64,000 nt of DNA from Desulfarculales bacterium UBA696 (GCA_002298995.1 DBMO01000072.1:186001-250000), one strand, 5' to 3'. Positions 32,914-42,237 are shown, counted from the first letter of the stretch. The notes: generated by a model not told the origin, from the letters alone. A program made the numbers and translations.

Positions 32914-34785
32914 GTGAGAGGACATTTTAGAAACAAGGGCTTAGGCGCGGGGAAAAGCCCGGAGGTGGAAAGTTCATGGCGTTCGATCAGTCTGGTTACA
33001 CCTATTTTCCGCCGCAACCTGCCGCGGTTGGCCGGAGGCTTTTTTGCGCTTATCGCGGTCGATCTGCTACAGCTCTTCATTCCGCGTATCGTAAAAAGGG
33101 GCGTTGATGCGATTCAGGCGGGCAGCGCGACTGTCAACATGCTATCAGAATATGGCGCCTACATAATACTGATAGCCTTGGTCATAGGCATCTTCAGGTT
33201 TTTCTGGCGCCAGCTGATCCTGGGCTTTTCGAGAATTCTGGAAACAGAGCTTCGAAACCGGATGTTCTCCCATATCCTGGGGCTCGATAAGACATTTTTT
33301 CAGAAAACCACAACCGGCGAGGTCATGGCCCTTGCCACAAACGATCTTTCGGCCGTTCAGCTCGCCACGGGGATGGGGATTGTAGCTTTCGTGGATGCCG
33401 TGTTTATGGGGATTGCGGCATTCGCTTTTATGCTCTACATACATCCGATGCTTACGATCATCGCTGTAGCTCCGATGCCCGTATTGGCCTTTCTGACGCG
33501 GTTTCTTGCCTCTCACCTTCACAGTCGGTTCAAAAAAGTTCAGGAGCAGTTTTCCGCGCTTACCGAGTTCGTGCGCTCGACAATTTCCTCCATACGCCTT
33601 GTAAAGGCCTATAACCAGGAAGAGCTTCAGGCCGAGCGGTTCGCGCAGATGGGCGAAACATACGTCAGAAACAATCTGCGGCTTGCCTACGTTTATGGAA
33701 CTATTTTCCCCATCTCCGGCCTGATCGGCAACGTCAGCATGCTGCTCGTGCTCATGTTCGGCGGGAGACTGACGATCCGGGGCGCTTTAACAGCCGGCGA
33801 TTTCGTCGCATTTATCAGCTACCTTTTCATTATGACCTGGCCGATGATGGCCATGGGGTGGGTAACCGACCTGTTCCAGCGCGGCGTAACGTCTCTTTCG
33901 AGAATACAGGCGCTGATGAATGAAAAGCCCGCTCTGGCCGAGCCCGAGGGCGCGGTGCCCTTCGAAATCACCCGCGGCGAGATAAGCGTTAAGAACATGA
34001 ACTTTGCTTATCCGGGATATTCCCGGCCAAGGCTCGTCGACCTTGACCTGAACGTCGCGCATGGGTCCTTTTTGGGCATAGTGGGAAAGACCGGCGCCGG
34101 AAAGACCACCCTATGCAACCTGCTCGCGAGGCATTATCCCGTGCCCGATGGGACATTTCTCATTGATGGGCGCGATGTAAATTCCATCACGCTCAGTTCG
34201 GTGAGAAGCGCGATTGCTTACGTGCCGCAGGATGTGGTGCTTTTTTCCGAAACGATTGCCTTCAACATATCGCTCGGCAGGCCCGATGCCTCAATGGAGG
34301 AGATCGAGAAGGTTGCGAGGGCGGCGGCCATTCACGACGAAATAGCCGCAATGCCGCATGGCTATGAGACAAAAATAGGGGAAAGAGGGATCAAACTCTC
34401 AGGCGGACAGAGGCAAAGGATAGCAATTGCCCGAGCGCTACTCCTCGACCGGCCCATTATCATTATCGACGATGCTCTCTCGGCCGTGGACATGGAGACC
34501 GAGCATTCGATCATTCAGTCGATCGCTTCGTACCTTTCCGGCAGGACTTGCATAATAATATCCCACCGGGTGGCCCCGCTCGCCGATGCAGACGAAATCC
34601 TGGTAATGGACGAGGGCAGGATAGTGGACCGTGGGCCGCATGAATTATTGATCGAGCGCAGTTCCTTCTACAACACTATCTACAGGCATCAGACCAGCGG
34701 AATAGAAGAGAGCGACAGCTACGAACCTGATATTGAAGTCGAGGTTAGCGTGGTGAATATAGAACCTGATGGCGGTAAAATTTGA
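32914..34785 (+). CDS. ABC exporter subunit with degenerate ATP site
   Basis: 623 aa; six transmembrane helices (about 35-330) then an ATPase domain. Walker A is GKTGAGKTT (about 390), signature KLSGGQRQR, Walker B IIIIDDALSAVD (about 516-527). The residue after Walker B is Asp where a hydrolysing site has Glu, so its own ATP site is probably degenerate, as in the TM287, BmrC and LmrC type of heterodimer. The start is a GTG with weak upstream signals. The stop overlaps the next gene by one base. It exports lipids, drugs or other hydrophobic compounds in known relatives; substrate unknown here. Confidence 0.9.
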   Translation: MRGHFRNKGLGAGKSPEVESSWRSISLVTPIFRRNLPRLAGGFFALIAVDLLQLFIPRIVKRGVDAIQAGSATVNMLSEYGAYIILIALVIGIFRFFWRQLILGFSRILETELRNRMFSHILGLDKTFFQKTTTGEVMALATNDLSAVQLATGMGIVAFVDAVFMGIAAFAFMLYIHPMLTIIAVAPMPVLAFLTRFLASHLHSRFKKVQEQFSALTEFVRSTISSIRLVKAYNQEELQAERFAQMGETYVRNNLRLAYVYGTIFPISGLIGNVSMLLVLMFGGRLTIRGALTAGDFVAFISYLFIMTWPMMAMGWVTDLFQRGVTSLSRIQALMNEKPALAEPEGAVPFEITRGEISVKNMNFAYPGYSRPRLVDLDLNVAHGSFLGIVGKTGAGKTTLCNLLARHYPVPDGTFLIDGRDVNSITLSSVRSAIAYVPQDVVLFSETIAFNISLGRPDASMEEIEKVARAAAIHDEIAAMPHGYETKIGERGIKLSGGQRQRIAIARALLLDRPIIIIDDALSAVDMETEHSIIQSIASYLSGRTCIIISHRVAPLADADEILVMDEGRIVDRGPHELLIERSSFYNTIYRHQTSGIEESDSYEPDIEVEVSVVNIEPDGGKI

Positions 34786-36620
34786 TGGACTTTGACCAGG
34801 AATCCTCCGAGCGGGAAGAAAAACGCTACCTCGGCGACTGGAAACTATGGGGGCGGCTCCTCAAGTACATCCTGCCCCAGTGGAAGTGGATTCTCCTGGC
34901 CGTATCGCTTGCGTTTGTCATTACGGGTGCAAGCCTTACCTGGCCACGGCTCGTCCAGATCGCCATGGACAGCTACATTCTAAACGATTCGGTACCCGTC
35001 GATGAACGGCTGCACGGGATTTCCTATATAGCCGCCCTTTTCCTTGGCGTTATCATAATCGGCTTCATAGCAAATCTCTTCCAGGTCGTAGCCCTGGAAT
35101 GGACCGGCCAAAGGATCATGCACTCCCTGCGCCAGGGCCTGTTCACTCACGTGATAAAGCTGAACTTATCATTTTTTAGCGCTCATCGCGTGGGAAGACT
35201 TGTAACGCGCCATACGAACGACATCCAGAACATGTTCGAGATGTTTACCTCCGTGATCGTGACACTTTTTAACGACGGAGTGCGGCTGCTTGGGATACTT
35301 GGGATACTTTTCTGGATGAATTGGCGGCTCGCTCTTCTGCTTACCGTCACTTTCCCGCTAATGATCCTGATAACCATGTGGTTCGGAAAGCTGTCGAGGA
35401 ATGCATTCAGAAGAATCCGCTCGCATCTCGCTGGAATCAACGCCTTTTTGCAGGAGGCCGTCTCCGGGATTTCAATTCTCCAGATATTTCTTCGCGAACG
35501 TGACGCTCAGGACAGATTCAAGAATCTCAACCGCCGGTATTTCGATGCCGCTATGTACCAGATATACGTTTTCGGGATCTTCGTCCCCCTGATTGAAATC
35601 ATGAGTTCCGTGGCCCTCGCGATGATTATCTGGTACGGCGGCCGCCAGATCCTGGAAAACTACATGACCCTGGGGATTCTGACGGCATTTATCTCGTACA
35701 TGAGGCTCTTTTTTCAGCCTATCCGGGAGCTTTCGCAAAAGTACACCATCGTGCAGTCGGCGATGGCATCGGCTGAGCGAATTTTCCAGCTTCTCGATGC
35801 CGACGACTTTATGCCCAAGGTTGAAGACCCCATAACACCGCTCGAGGTCAAAGGGGAAATAGCATTTCGCGGCGTGGTTTTCGGCTACGATCCGGGCAGG
35901 CCAGTGCTGAAGGACATTTCTTTCGAGGTGAATGCGGGCGAAACCTTTGCAATAGTTGGCGCAACGGGATCGGGGAAAACGACCATAACTAACCTGATCG
36001 AACGGTTTTACGACTCGGAAGAAGGACAGATACTCATTGACGGCATGGATATCCGGAGGTTCGAGCCCAAGTGGCTTCGCGAACAAATAGGGCTGGTGAT
36101 GCAGGATATCTTTATCGTTCCCGGCAGCATTAGGGATAATATCGTGCTGGACAGGGAACTTGGCGGACCGGAAATAGACGAAATCGTCAGATTGTCGCAG
36201 CTGTCGAGCCTTGTGCGCAATCTGCCCGAAGGGCTTGATACAAGAATTGGTGAAGGCGGAATGGACCTTTCAGCGGGACAAAAGCAGCTTCTTGCCTTTG
36301 CGAGGGTTCTTGCGCGAAATCCGAGAATCCTGATCCTGGACGAGGCGACCGCTAACGTTGACACCGAAACCGAGATGCTGATCGAGCAGGCGATACAGGC
36401 GGTCCTGTCGAACCGCACCAGCATCATAATAGCCCACCGCCTTTCGACGATCAGGCGCGCAAACCAGATAGTAGTGATCGACCACGGAAGGATCCTGGAG
36501 CAGGGTACTCACGAAGAATTGATGGCGAATCCGGGATTATATTCCCACCTGCAGTCGCTCCAAAACGGATTCGCCGTCAGGGTGGCAACGGAATTGCGAT
36601 CGGCCGAGAAAACTCTCTGA
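34785..36620 (+). CDS. ABC exporter subunit with canonical ATP site
   Basis: 611 aa, partner of the preceding gene: six transmembrane helices (about 30-330), Walker A GATGSGKTT (about 391), signature DLSAGQKQL, Walker B ILILDEATANVD with the catalytic Glu. Its signature has Ala where LSGGQ has Gly, and in heterodimers this altered signature faces the degenerate Walker site of the other subunit, so the pair fits an asymmetric exporter. The ATG at 34785 lies in TGATG, overlapping the first gene's stop; a TTG three bases earlier is also in frame. Confidence 0.92.
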   Translation: MDFDQESSEREEKRYLGDWKLWGRLLKYILPQWKWILLAVSLAFVITGASLTWPRLVQIAMDSYILNDSVPVDERLHGISYIAALFLGVIIIGFIANLFQVVALEWTGQRIMHSLRQGLFTHVIKLNLSFFSAHRVGRLVTRHTNDIQNMFEMFTSVIVTLFNDGVRLLGILGILFWMNWRLALLLTVTFPLMILITMWFGKLSRNAFRRIRSHLAGINAFLQEAVSGISILQIFLRERDAQDRFKNLNRRYFDAAMYQIYVFGIFVPLIEIMSSVALAMIIWYGGRQILENYMTLGILTAFISYMRLFFQPIRELSQKYTIVQSAMASAERIFQLLDADDFMPKVEDPITPLEVKGEIAFRGVVFGYDPGRPVLKDISFEVNAGETFAIVGATGSGKTTITNLIERFYDSEEGQILIDGMDIRRFEPKWLREQIGLVMQDIFIVPGSIRDNIVLDRELGGPEIDEIVRLSQLSSLVRNLPEGLDTRIGEGGMDLSAGQKQLLAFARVLARNPRILILDEATANVDTETEMLIEQAIQAVLSNRTSIIIAHRLSTIRRANQIVVIDHGRILEQGTHEELMANPGLYSHLQSLQNGFAVRVATELRSAEKTL

Positions 36621-36701
36621 AAAGTCCTGGGTGGGCATTGGATTTAGCAGGCCGGAATGCCAGGTTTCGCTCCGCCCGAACAACCTGCCTTTAGGCACGG
36701 T

Positions 36702-36730
36702 CGTAGGGTGGGAAGGCTTTCCAGCCTGCC
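36702..36730. repeat. GTAGGGTGGG hairpin after gspG
   Basis: GGTGGGAAGGCTTTCCAGCCTGCC folds through AGGCT/AGCCT around TTCC, with the outer GG-GG and CC-CC also near-complementary. It begins with the same GTAGGGTGGG wording as the hairpin at 32554. It lies just past the 3' end of the minus-strand pseudopilin gene and after the exporter genes, so it may serve both as an end signal. Confidence 0.5.
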
Positions 36731-36734
36731 GCCA

Positions 36735-37172
36735 CTATTCCCAACTGAGCACGTCGGCGTTTTCGCCTTCGCCGCCTTCCTGCCCGTCTGCTCCGAGCGA
36801 ATAGAGATCATAGTCCCCATGCTCGCCCGGTGAGCGGTAGTTGTAGGGTCTTCCCCACGGATCCGGTGGAACTTCCCGTGGAAGGTAAGGACCGTCCCAG
36901 TGATCCAGGCGGGGGCTTTTGCGGAGTGCGTCAAGTCCCTCCTCGGTTGTCGGGTAGCGGCCCACATCAAGTCGGAACTGGTCCAGGGCGCCGCCGAATA
37001 GAGCGATCTGCGCTTTTGCTGCTTTCTGCTTCGAACTGCCAATCTTCTGAAAGAGCTTTGGGGCGACCAGCGCTGCCAGAAGGCTGAGAATGATCATGAC
37101 TATCAGCAGTTCGATAAGCGTAAAGCCTTTCTGCTGGTGCATTTTACGCGGCTTATCTTCTCTTCGGAACAT
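36735..37172 (-). CDS. gspG: Type II secretion-type pseudopilin (GspG family)
   Basis: 145 aa. Major pseudopilin fold: a prepilin leader ending QQKG, cut before FTLIELLIVMIILSLLAALVAPKL (Glu at +5), then the GspG signature region RYPTTEEGLDALRKSP, PYLPREVPPDPWGRPYNYRSPG, YDLYSLGADG and a C-terminal GEGENADVLSWE of the calcium-binding type. CGGAG stands 10 bases before the ATG at 37172; an ATG at 37142 would give a shorter leader. No gspD, E, F or prepilin peptidase genes flank it, which is unusual for gspG. Confidence 0.9.
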   Translation of the reverse strand: MFRREDKPRKMHQQKGFTLIELLIVMIILSLLAALVAPKLFQKIGSSKQKAAKAQIALFGGALDQFRLDVGRYPTTEEGLDALRKSPRLDHWDGPYLPREVPPDPWGRPYNYRSPGEHGDYDLYSLGADGQEGGEGENADVLSWE

Positions 37173-37333
37173 AATTTTCAAACTCCGGAGTCGGTAACAG
37201 TGCTGGAGTCGGCACATGCCGGCTCCAGCCGGAAAACTCAGTATTCTCAATAAGTTTTCCGGATTAGACTAACCGCCAAACATGCAACTGTCAATCCCCC
37301 TCAAATAAGTCTGGTAAGCGTTTTAGCAATATT

Positions 37334-37564
37334 TTACAAAGGCGAATCAGATCCTGATGAGGGCTCGGGCTCGTCGTCTATTACCAGGGAGTTTACGGTA
37401 AACCCGGTCGCCTGGCCACGTAAAAACAACTCGCCACTGCTTTCAACGGAAAGCGGCGCCCTGTATTTTCTTTTGAATTCGAGCAGGAACCTGCCGTCGA
37501 TCAGCTTCGCGGTGAGCTTTTCTCCATTGGGAAGACAATATTTTTGACCGTCAACTAACTCCAT
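37334..37564 (-). CDS. Small protein of unknown function
   Basis: 76 aa from an ATG at 37564 preceded by GAGAGGAG at 7 bases. Not recognised. The first 60 residues look like a small beta-rich unit (KYCLPNGEKLTAKLIDGRFL, KYRAPLSVES), with an acidic tail DDEPEPSSGSDS. No signal peptide, no cysteine pair. A longer frame to 37687 lacks a ribosome-binding site. It is probably a real gene because of the strong site and clean end, but nothing ties it to a function. Confidence 0.45.
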   Translation of the reverse strand: MELVDGQKYCLPNGEKLTAKLIDGRFLLEFKRKYRAPLSVESSGELFLRGQATGFTVNSLVIDDEPEPSSGSDSPL

Positions 37565-37801
37565 GCCGAAACTCCTCTCAAGCTCAATCATAAATGTGCC
37601 GTATTGATTTATAAGAATGTTGCCTAGGATACAGATTCGAGGTGACAGCGCAAGATGAAAAAATGTTGGCGCCACGATAAAGTCCAAAAGGACCAGGAGA
37701 TAGTGAGAAACGGCGCTTTACAGCACATATAGTAATGATTATCGTGGCTGGAGATTGCATGTAGAATGCATCCATGCATCCAAATATAAGGAGGGGACGC
37801 T

Positions 37802-38041
37802 ATGAGCCAATACACATTCGCCAGTGCCAGTATGGATTTCTTGAGAGGCGATCAGCTTGACGCTCTTAATTCTGAAAAGGCGGGCAAGAAAAGAATAAAG
37901 GCGGTAAAAACCGCACTCCCGAGTTCAAGTTCGTGTGACAACTCTACTGACCAGGCAAAAACGCCGCGTGAAGAAGAAATTGAACTCCGTATGAAGAACA
38001 TTAAAGAGTTCATCCGTGGAATCGATGTGACATCTCTGTAA
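37802..38041 (+). CDS. Small protein of unknown function with strong translation signals
   Basis: 79 aa, not recognised. AAGGAGGGG lies 6 bases before the ATG and an intrinsic terminator follows 21 bases after the stop, so this is a compact one-gene unit. The protein is polar: a Ser-rich middle (LPSSSSCDNS) and a charged C-terminal helix (REEEIELRMKNIKEFIRGID). No membrane segment. The design suggests a small regulator or binding protein, but that is a guess. Confidence 0.6.
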   Translation: MSQYTFASASMDFLRGDQLDALNSEKAGKKRIKAVKTALPSSSSCDNSTDQAKTPREEEIELRMKNIKEFIRGIDVTSL

Positions 38042-38062
38042 CTTTGTATCCTCCGTGTGTCC

Positions 38063-38106
38063 AGGCCCCCATTTTTGCCCTACCGCGAAACCGGGGGCCT
38101 TTTTTG
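38063..38106 (+). terminator. Intrinsic terminator of the 79-aa gene
   Basis: AGGCCCCC (38063-38070) pairs perfectly with GGGGGCCT (38093-38100), with extra pairing inside, followed by a T-run. It is 21 bases past the stop codon. Confidence 0.85.
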
Positions 38107-38304
38107 TTCAACCCGGAGGGCAGACCCTCGCCGTGAAGGATTCCCGCCCGCCAAATGTCCAGCTTTATTCCGCAATCGGTTGCTAACCCGCCTGTAATTG
38201 ATTATAAACAACACTTGTTCCCGCAGAGGTCCGAATAGAGCAAGGCCCGGCGCTTAGCCATTTCATGGACCCTGCCCAAACCGAACCGGAAGGTATTTGA
38301 CTGG

Positions 38305-39939
38305 ATGAGGAAAATCCCCGGCAGAGCCACCATTTATACTGCAGCTTGCTTTGCCATTTCATTTTTCATTTTGGCCGCTGCCGCGGCGGCAAATACTGGT
38401 ACCCTCGAACAACCCCCGGAACGGCAATTCGGAGATTGGCGGGTTTCGAATCTGGGGGCCGAACCGTCCACCCTGAATCCCATTACTTCGACCGACGCTC
38501 CTGCCTCCCAAATACAAGCATACATATACGAGTCACTCCTGAAAAGGGATAGCAAGTCCATGCAGTTGGCGCCGGAACTGGCTGACCACTGGGAAATCTC
38601 TGAAGATCATCTGGAGTTCACATTCTATCTTAAGAAGAATATCAGCTGGGAGGATGGCGATCCTTTTACCGCCAGGGATGTGGTCTTCTCCTATGAGCGG
38701 ATCATGGACCCCAAAGTTGATGCAGCCCATCTGAGAAATTATTACAAGGACATTCAGAAAGTTGAAGCACTGGATGAATACACGGTCCGGTTTCACTACA
38801 GGATTCCATATTTTTTGGCCCTGGAGTTCTGTGGCGGAATGCCAATTGTCCCGGCGCACCTGTTCAAGGAAGGCGAGGATTTCAACCAGCATCCGATCAT
38901 GCGAAAACCAATTGGAACCGGACCATATAAACTTCAAAGCTGGGAAACAGGCAAGCAGATCGTCCTGGTCAGAAACGAGAACTACTGGGGAGAAAAGCCT
39001 GCCATCAAGAAACTGCTCTTCAGAATTATTACAAATCAGACTGTGTCTCTCCAGGTTTTAAAGCAGGGTGATCTTGACGAGATGTCGCTTCTGCCCATGC
39101 AGTGGATTCGCCAGACCAATACGGCAAGGTTCGCGCGGGAATACAAAAAGTTGGACTACTACAGCCCGCGCTACAATTACATTGGCTGGAATATGCGGCG
39201 GCCTCCTTTTGATGACAAGCGGGTCCGCCAAGCCATGACAATGTTGATAGACCGTGAACTGATCATAAACAAAATATTCTTTGGCCTTGGTGTCGTTATA
39301 GACAGCCCGTTTTATATAAACAGTCCTGAATACAACAAAGACCTCAAGCCTTATCCGTATGATCCAAAAGCCGCCCTGGCCCTTCTGAATTCCGCGGGCT
39401 GGGCCGGGGACGGAGTTCTGAAAAAGGACGGAAAACCTTTCGAGCTGGAATTTGTAATTTCGGCAGGATCCAAGCCCGCCGAGCAAATAGCCACTATTCT
39501 CCAGGAAAACCTGAAGGAAGTAGGCATCAGTATGACAATTCGAAAGCTCGAATGGGCCGTTTTTATCCAAAAGATTGAAAGTGGAAACTTCGATGCCTGC
39601 TACCTTGGCTGGGCACTCGGATGGGAATCAGATCCCTACCAGTTGTGGCACTCATCGCAAGCCGAGGCGAAAGGCTCGAACTTCGTCGGGTTCAAAAGTG
39701 AGGAAGCCGATAAATTGATGGACTCAGCCCGGCAGGAATTCGATGCCCCAAAAAGGATCAAGCTCTACCATCGTCTGCAGGAAATTATATACGATGAACA
39801 GCCCTATACATTCCTTTATACGCTGAAAGCCCTCGTGGCCGTATCAAGTCGCTTTCAGAATGTCGAGGTCTACCCAATGGGGCTTGCGCCTCTGTACTGG
39901 TGGGTGCCAAAAGTGGCGCAAAAATACAAGGATCCTTGA
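38305..39939 (+). CDS. ABC transporter substrate-binding protein, peptide/nickel (family 5) type
   Basis: 544 aa. Signal peptide with AACFAISFFILAAAAAANT, cleaved near residue 31. Mature protein has the SBP family 5 features: LGAEPSTLNPITSTDA, ELADHWEISEDHLEFTFYLKKNISWEDGDPFTARDVVFSYERI, PIGTGPYKLQSWE, and the C-terminal region ILQENLKEVGI and WALGWESDP. Binds oligopeptides or similar ligands in the periplasm. The matching permeases lie at 41.2-43.4 kb, beyond nudC. Ligand unknown. Confidence 0.92.
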   Translation: MRKIPGRATIYTAACFAISFFILAAAAAANTGTLEQPPERQFGDWRVSNLGAEPSTLNPITSTDAPASQIQAYIYESLLKRDSKSMQLAPELADHWEISEDHLEFTFYLKKNISWEDGDPFTARDVVFSYERIMDPKVDAAHLRNYYKDIQKVEALDEYTVRFHYRIPYFLALEFCGGMPIVPAHLFKEGEDFNQHPIMRKPIGTGPYKLQSWETGKQIVLVRNENYWGEKPAIKKLLFRIITNQTVSLQVLKQGDLDEMSLLPMQWIRQTNTARFAREYKKLDYYSPRYNYIGWNMRRPPFDDKRVRQAMTMLIDRELIINKIFFGLGVVIDSPFYINSPEYNKDLKPYPYDPKAALALLNSAGWAGDGVLKKDGKPFELEFVISAGSKPAEQIATILQENLKEVGISMTIRKLEWAVFIQKIESGNFDACYLGWALGWESDPYQLWHSSQAEAKGSNFVGFKSEEADKLMDSARQEFDAPKRIKLYHRLQEIIYDEQPYTFLYTLKALVAVSSRFQNVEVYPMGLAPLYWWVPKVAQKYKDP

Positions 39940-40016
39940 TAAGCGAGGAAAAAGCGCAATCTGTTTGCTGCATGGTTGGATCCCGCTCCGCTTTCGGATC
40001 TCGCTCCGCTTAGGTT

Positions 40017-40042
40017 ATGGCGGGGTCTCCTGACCCCGCCAT
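40017..40042. repeat. Perfect 11-bp hairpin ATGGCGGGGTC/GACCCCGCCAT
   Basis: Eleven base pairs with a TCCT loop. No T-run, so bidirectional termination is possible but not shown. The wording 'CCCCGCCA' also appears in the repeat near 32620. Confidence 0.75.
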
Positions 40043-40075
40043 GCCTCTCGACCTGAGGTCTCCAGCTCTTTTGTC

Positions 40076-40135
40076 AGTGCGAACTATTTGGAGACCTTCG
40101 GTCGGGAGACCGTAACATAACTGGGGGGTCGCACT
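40076..40135. repeat. Structured element before nudC
   Basis: Outer arms AGTGCGA (40076-40082) and TCGCACT (40129-40135) pair perfectly. Inside, CGGTC and GACCG can form a small hairpin, and GGAGACC occurs twice; its complement GGTCTCC stands at 40057-40063. A folded RNA or a repeat remnant would both explain it. Confidence 0.4.
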
Positions 40136-40178
40136 TAACCCAACCCGCATTTGCGCTACTGTTTCCAAGCAGGAAAGC

Positions 40179-41149
40179 ATGGATAACTTTACCAAGTCCT
40201 TAAACAACATGTTTGTCGCACAGGTCCTGAATCGGTCCGGAATGCACCGAAAGAGGACGAGTGGGTCTTGGAAAGGCTTGATGCCCCAGATTCTCTCTTC
40301 GTTCCGGTCTGGCAGTCGCGGGTGCTGGTATCGGAAGGGGCTGAGCCCAGGGCGGTTCTGCTTCCCTTTGAGCGGGTCCGGCGGGTTGCGAAACAAAACG
40401 AGGAGTGTATCTTCCTCGGGCAGTCGGCGGAGCGCTGTTATTTTGCGGTAAATATCGAAACGCCGGATGGCAGTCCCCCGGAGGACTTTGCCAATTCAGG
40501 CAGATTTCGTGATTTGCGGGCGGTGGGTCCGCTCCTTTCGCAAGACGATGGGGCGCTGCTTGCCTATGCGAAGACGATTGTCTACTGGCATGGCCGAAAC
40601 CGTTTCTGCGGCGTATGCGGAAGCCCGAACAAGATAGCCGAAGGCGGACACCAGCGCGCCTGCTCTAACCCCGACTGCGGGGCGGTTCATTTCCCGCGAA
40701 CCGATCCGGCAATAATTATGCTTGTAAGCTCAGCGGGCAAATGTCTGCTGGGCAGGCAGGCAATATGGCCCGAGCGCATGTATTCGGTTCTGGCGGGTTT
40801 TGTCGAACCGGGGGAAAGCGCCGAGGCGGCAGTTATGCGCGAGGCATTCGAGGAGGCGGGAGTTCGGGTGAAAAACATCAACTACCACTCGTCCCAGCCA
40901 TGGCCCTTCCCGTGCTCCCTCATGCTGGGATTTACAGCCGAGGCCGAAGAGGAATTGGTATGCCCCGCGGATGGTGAACTCGAAAATCTTCGCTGGTTTA
41001 GCCGCGAGGACTTCAGGCAAGCTGTCGAAGGTGGAGAGATCCGGCTTCCTTCGCGGATTTCTATCGCCTATCAGCTCATCCGGGGCTGGTTCGAATCTGG
41101 AGGTTCGTTGAGCTTCGACGACCTGGCCGTTCCGGTTCGCACTGTGTGA
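40179..41149 (+). pseudogene. nudC: NAD(+) diphosphatase (NudC type) with apparent frameshift
   Basis: Nudix enzyme that splits NADH and removes NAD caps from RNA. The main frame runs from a TTG at 40268 (293 aa): zinc ribbon CGVCGSPN...CSNPDCG, then the Nudix box GEPGESAEAAVMREAFEEAGV-like region (GFVEPGESAEAAVMREAFEE), and SQPWPFPCSLMLGF, a NudC-specific motif. But the family's N-terminal start (F...LDR...R-x4-W) is found in a different frame from the ATG at 40179: MFVAQVLNRSGMHRK, then homology jumps to EDEWVLERLDAPDSLF near base 40250. So there is a one-base error or mutation, in a short AAAGAGG run. If not a sequencing error, translation from the TTG would give a protein without its first 25 residues. 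Confidence 0.75.
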
Positions 41150-41207
41150 TGATGGGCATCGAGGAATATAGGACTGCCGTGGTGCACCGAGAAAACGAGA
41201 GCCCTAA

Positions 41208-42212
41208 ATGACGTCATACCTTTTGAGAAGATTGCTCCAAATCATCCCGACCATGCTGGGCATTACGTTAATCACGTTCGTAATCATTCAGCTCGCGCCG
41301 GGAAATCCGGCCATGCTCAAGCTTCAGATGGGAGCGGGTGAGGCGCAATTGGGCGGAAAGGGGGGCATCTCCGAGCAGATAGTGCAGCAGACAAAAGAGC
41401 TCTACGGACTGGATAAGCCTATTCCAATCCAATACCTGTTGTGGGTAAAACGCGTTTTTACCCTCGATTTCGGCACCTCCTTCAAGGACCACAGAAACGT
41501 CTGGGACAAGATCGCGGAAAGGCTTCCGATCACCATTCAGCTGGATTTGATCTCGATACTGCTGGTCTACATTATAGCGATTCCCGCCGGGGTTTATTCG
41601 TCAACCCACCCGGGGTCCATTCCCGACCGCATACTGACACTGGGATTTTTCTTTCTCTACTCGCTTCCAAGCTTCTGGGTGGCGGTGCTGCTGATAATGC
41701 TGCTCGGAGGTGGCGACTTCTGGGACGTGTTTCCCGTCTACGGAATATCCTCGATAGGAAGCGAGACGCTCGGTTTTCTGCCTTGGCTGGCGGACAGGGC
41801 CTGGCACCTCGTTCTTCCTGTTGTATGCCTCACTTACGGCGGGCTTGCATACCTGTCCAGGCTGACTCGGGCGGACATGCTCGAAGTCATACGCGAAGAC
41901 TATATCCGCACTGCACGCGCAAAGGGTTTGAGCGAGCGGGTCGTCATCTACAAGCACGCATTCAGAAACGCGCTTCTCCCGATTGTTACACTTTTGGCAT
42001 TTCTGCTTCCATCCATGATCGGCGGGAGCGTTATCATCGAGAGCATATTCACTATTCCTGGTATGGGGCTGTTGGGCTTTGAGGCTGTGCTGAGCCGCGA
42101 CTATCCGGTGATAATGGCAATCACCACGATCTCGGCATTCCTCACCCTCATCGGGCTGCTAATATCCGATATCCTGTATGCGGCGCTCGATCCGAGGATC
42201 AAGCTGGAATAA
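41208..42212 (+). CDS. ABC transporter permease, DppB/OppB type
   Basis: 334 aa, inner-membrane permease of a peptide-type importer. Opens MTSYLLRRLLQIIPTMLGITLITFVIIQLAPGNP, the standard DppB beginning, and contains the EAA-loop signature YIRTARAKGLSERVVIYKHAFRNALLPI. Six membrane segments are expected. With the substrate-binding protein at 38.3 kb and the permease that follows it makes most of a transporter; the two ATPases are missing from the window. Confidence 0.94.
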   Translation: MTSYLLRRLLQIIPTMLGITLITFVIIQLAPGNPAMLKLQMGAGEAQLGGKGGISEQIVQQTKELYGLDKPIPIQYLLWVKRVFTLDFGTSFKDHRNVWDKIAERLPITIQLDLISILLVYIIAIPAGVYSSTHPGSIPDRILTLGFFFLYSLPSFWVAVLLIMLLGGGDFWDVFPVYGISSIGSETLGFLPWLADRAWHLVLPVVCLTYGGLAYLSRLTRADMLEVIREDYIRTARAKGLSERVVIYKHAFRNALLPIVTLLAFLLPSMIGGSVIIESIFTIPGMGLLGFEAVLSRDYPVIMAITTISAFLTLIGLLISDILYAALDPRIKLE

Positions 42213-42237
42213 CCGAGTACCGGGAATATGAAATGAC

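Noticed and set aside
40179..40451. Separate 90-codon gene before nudC
   Set aside because: Only its first 25 codons make sense, and they match the missing nudC N-terminus; explained by a frameshift.
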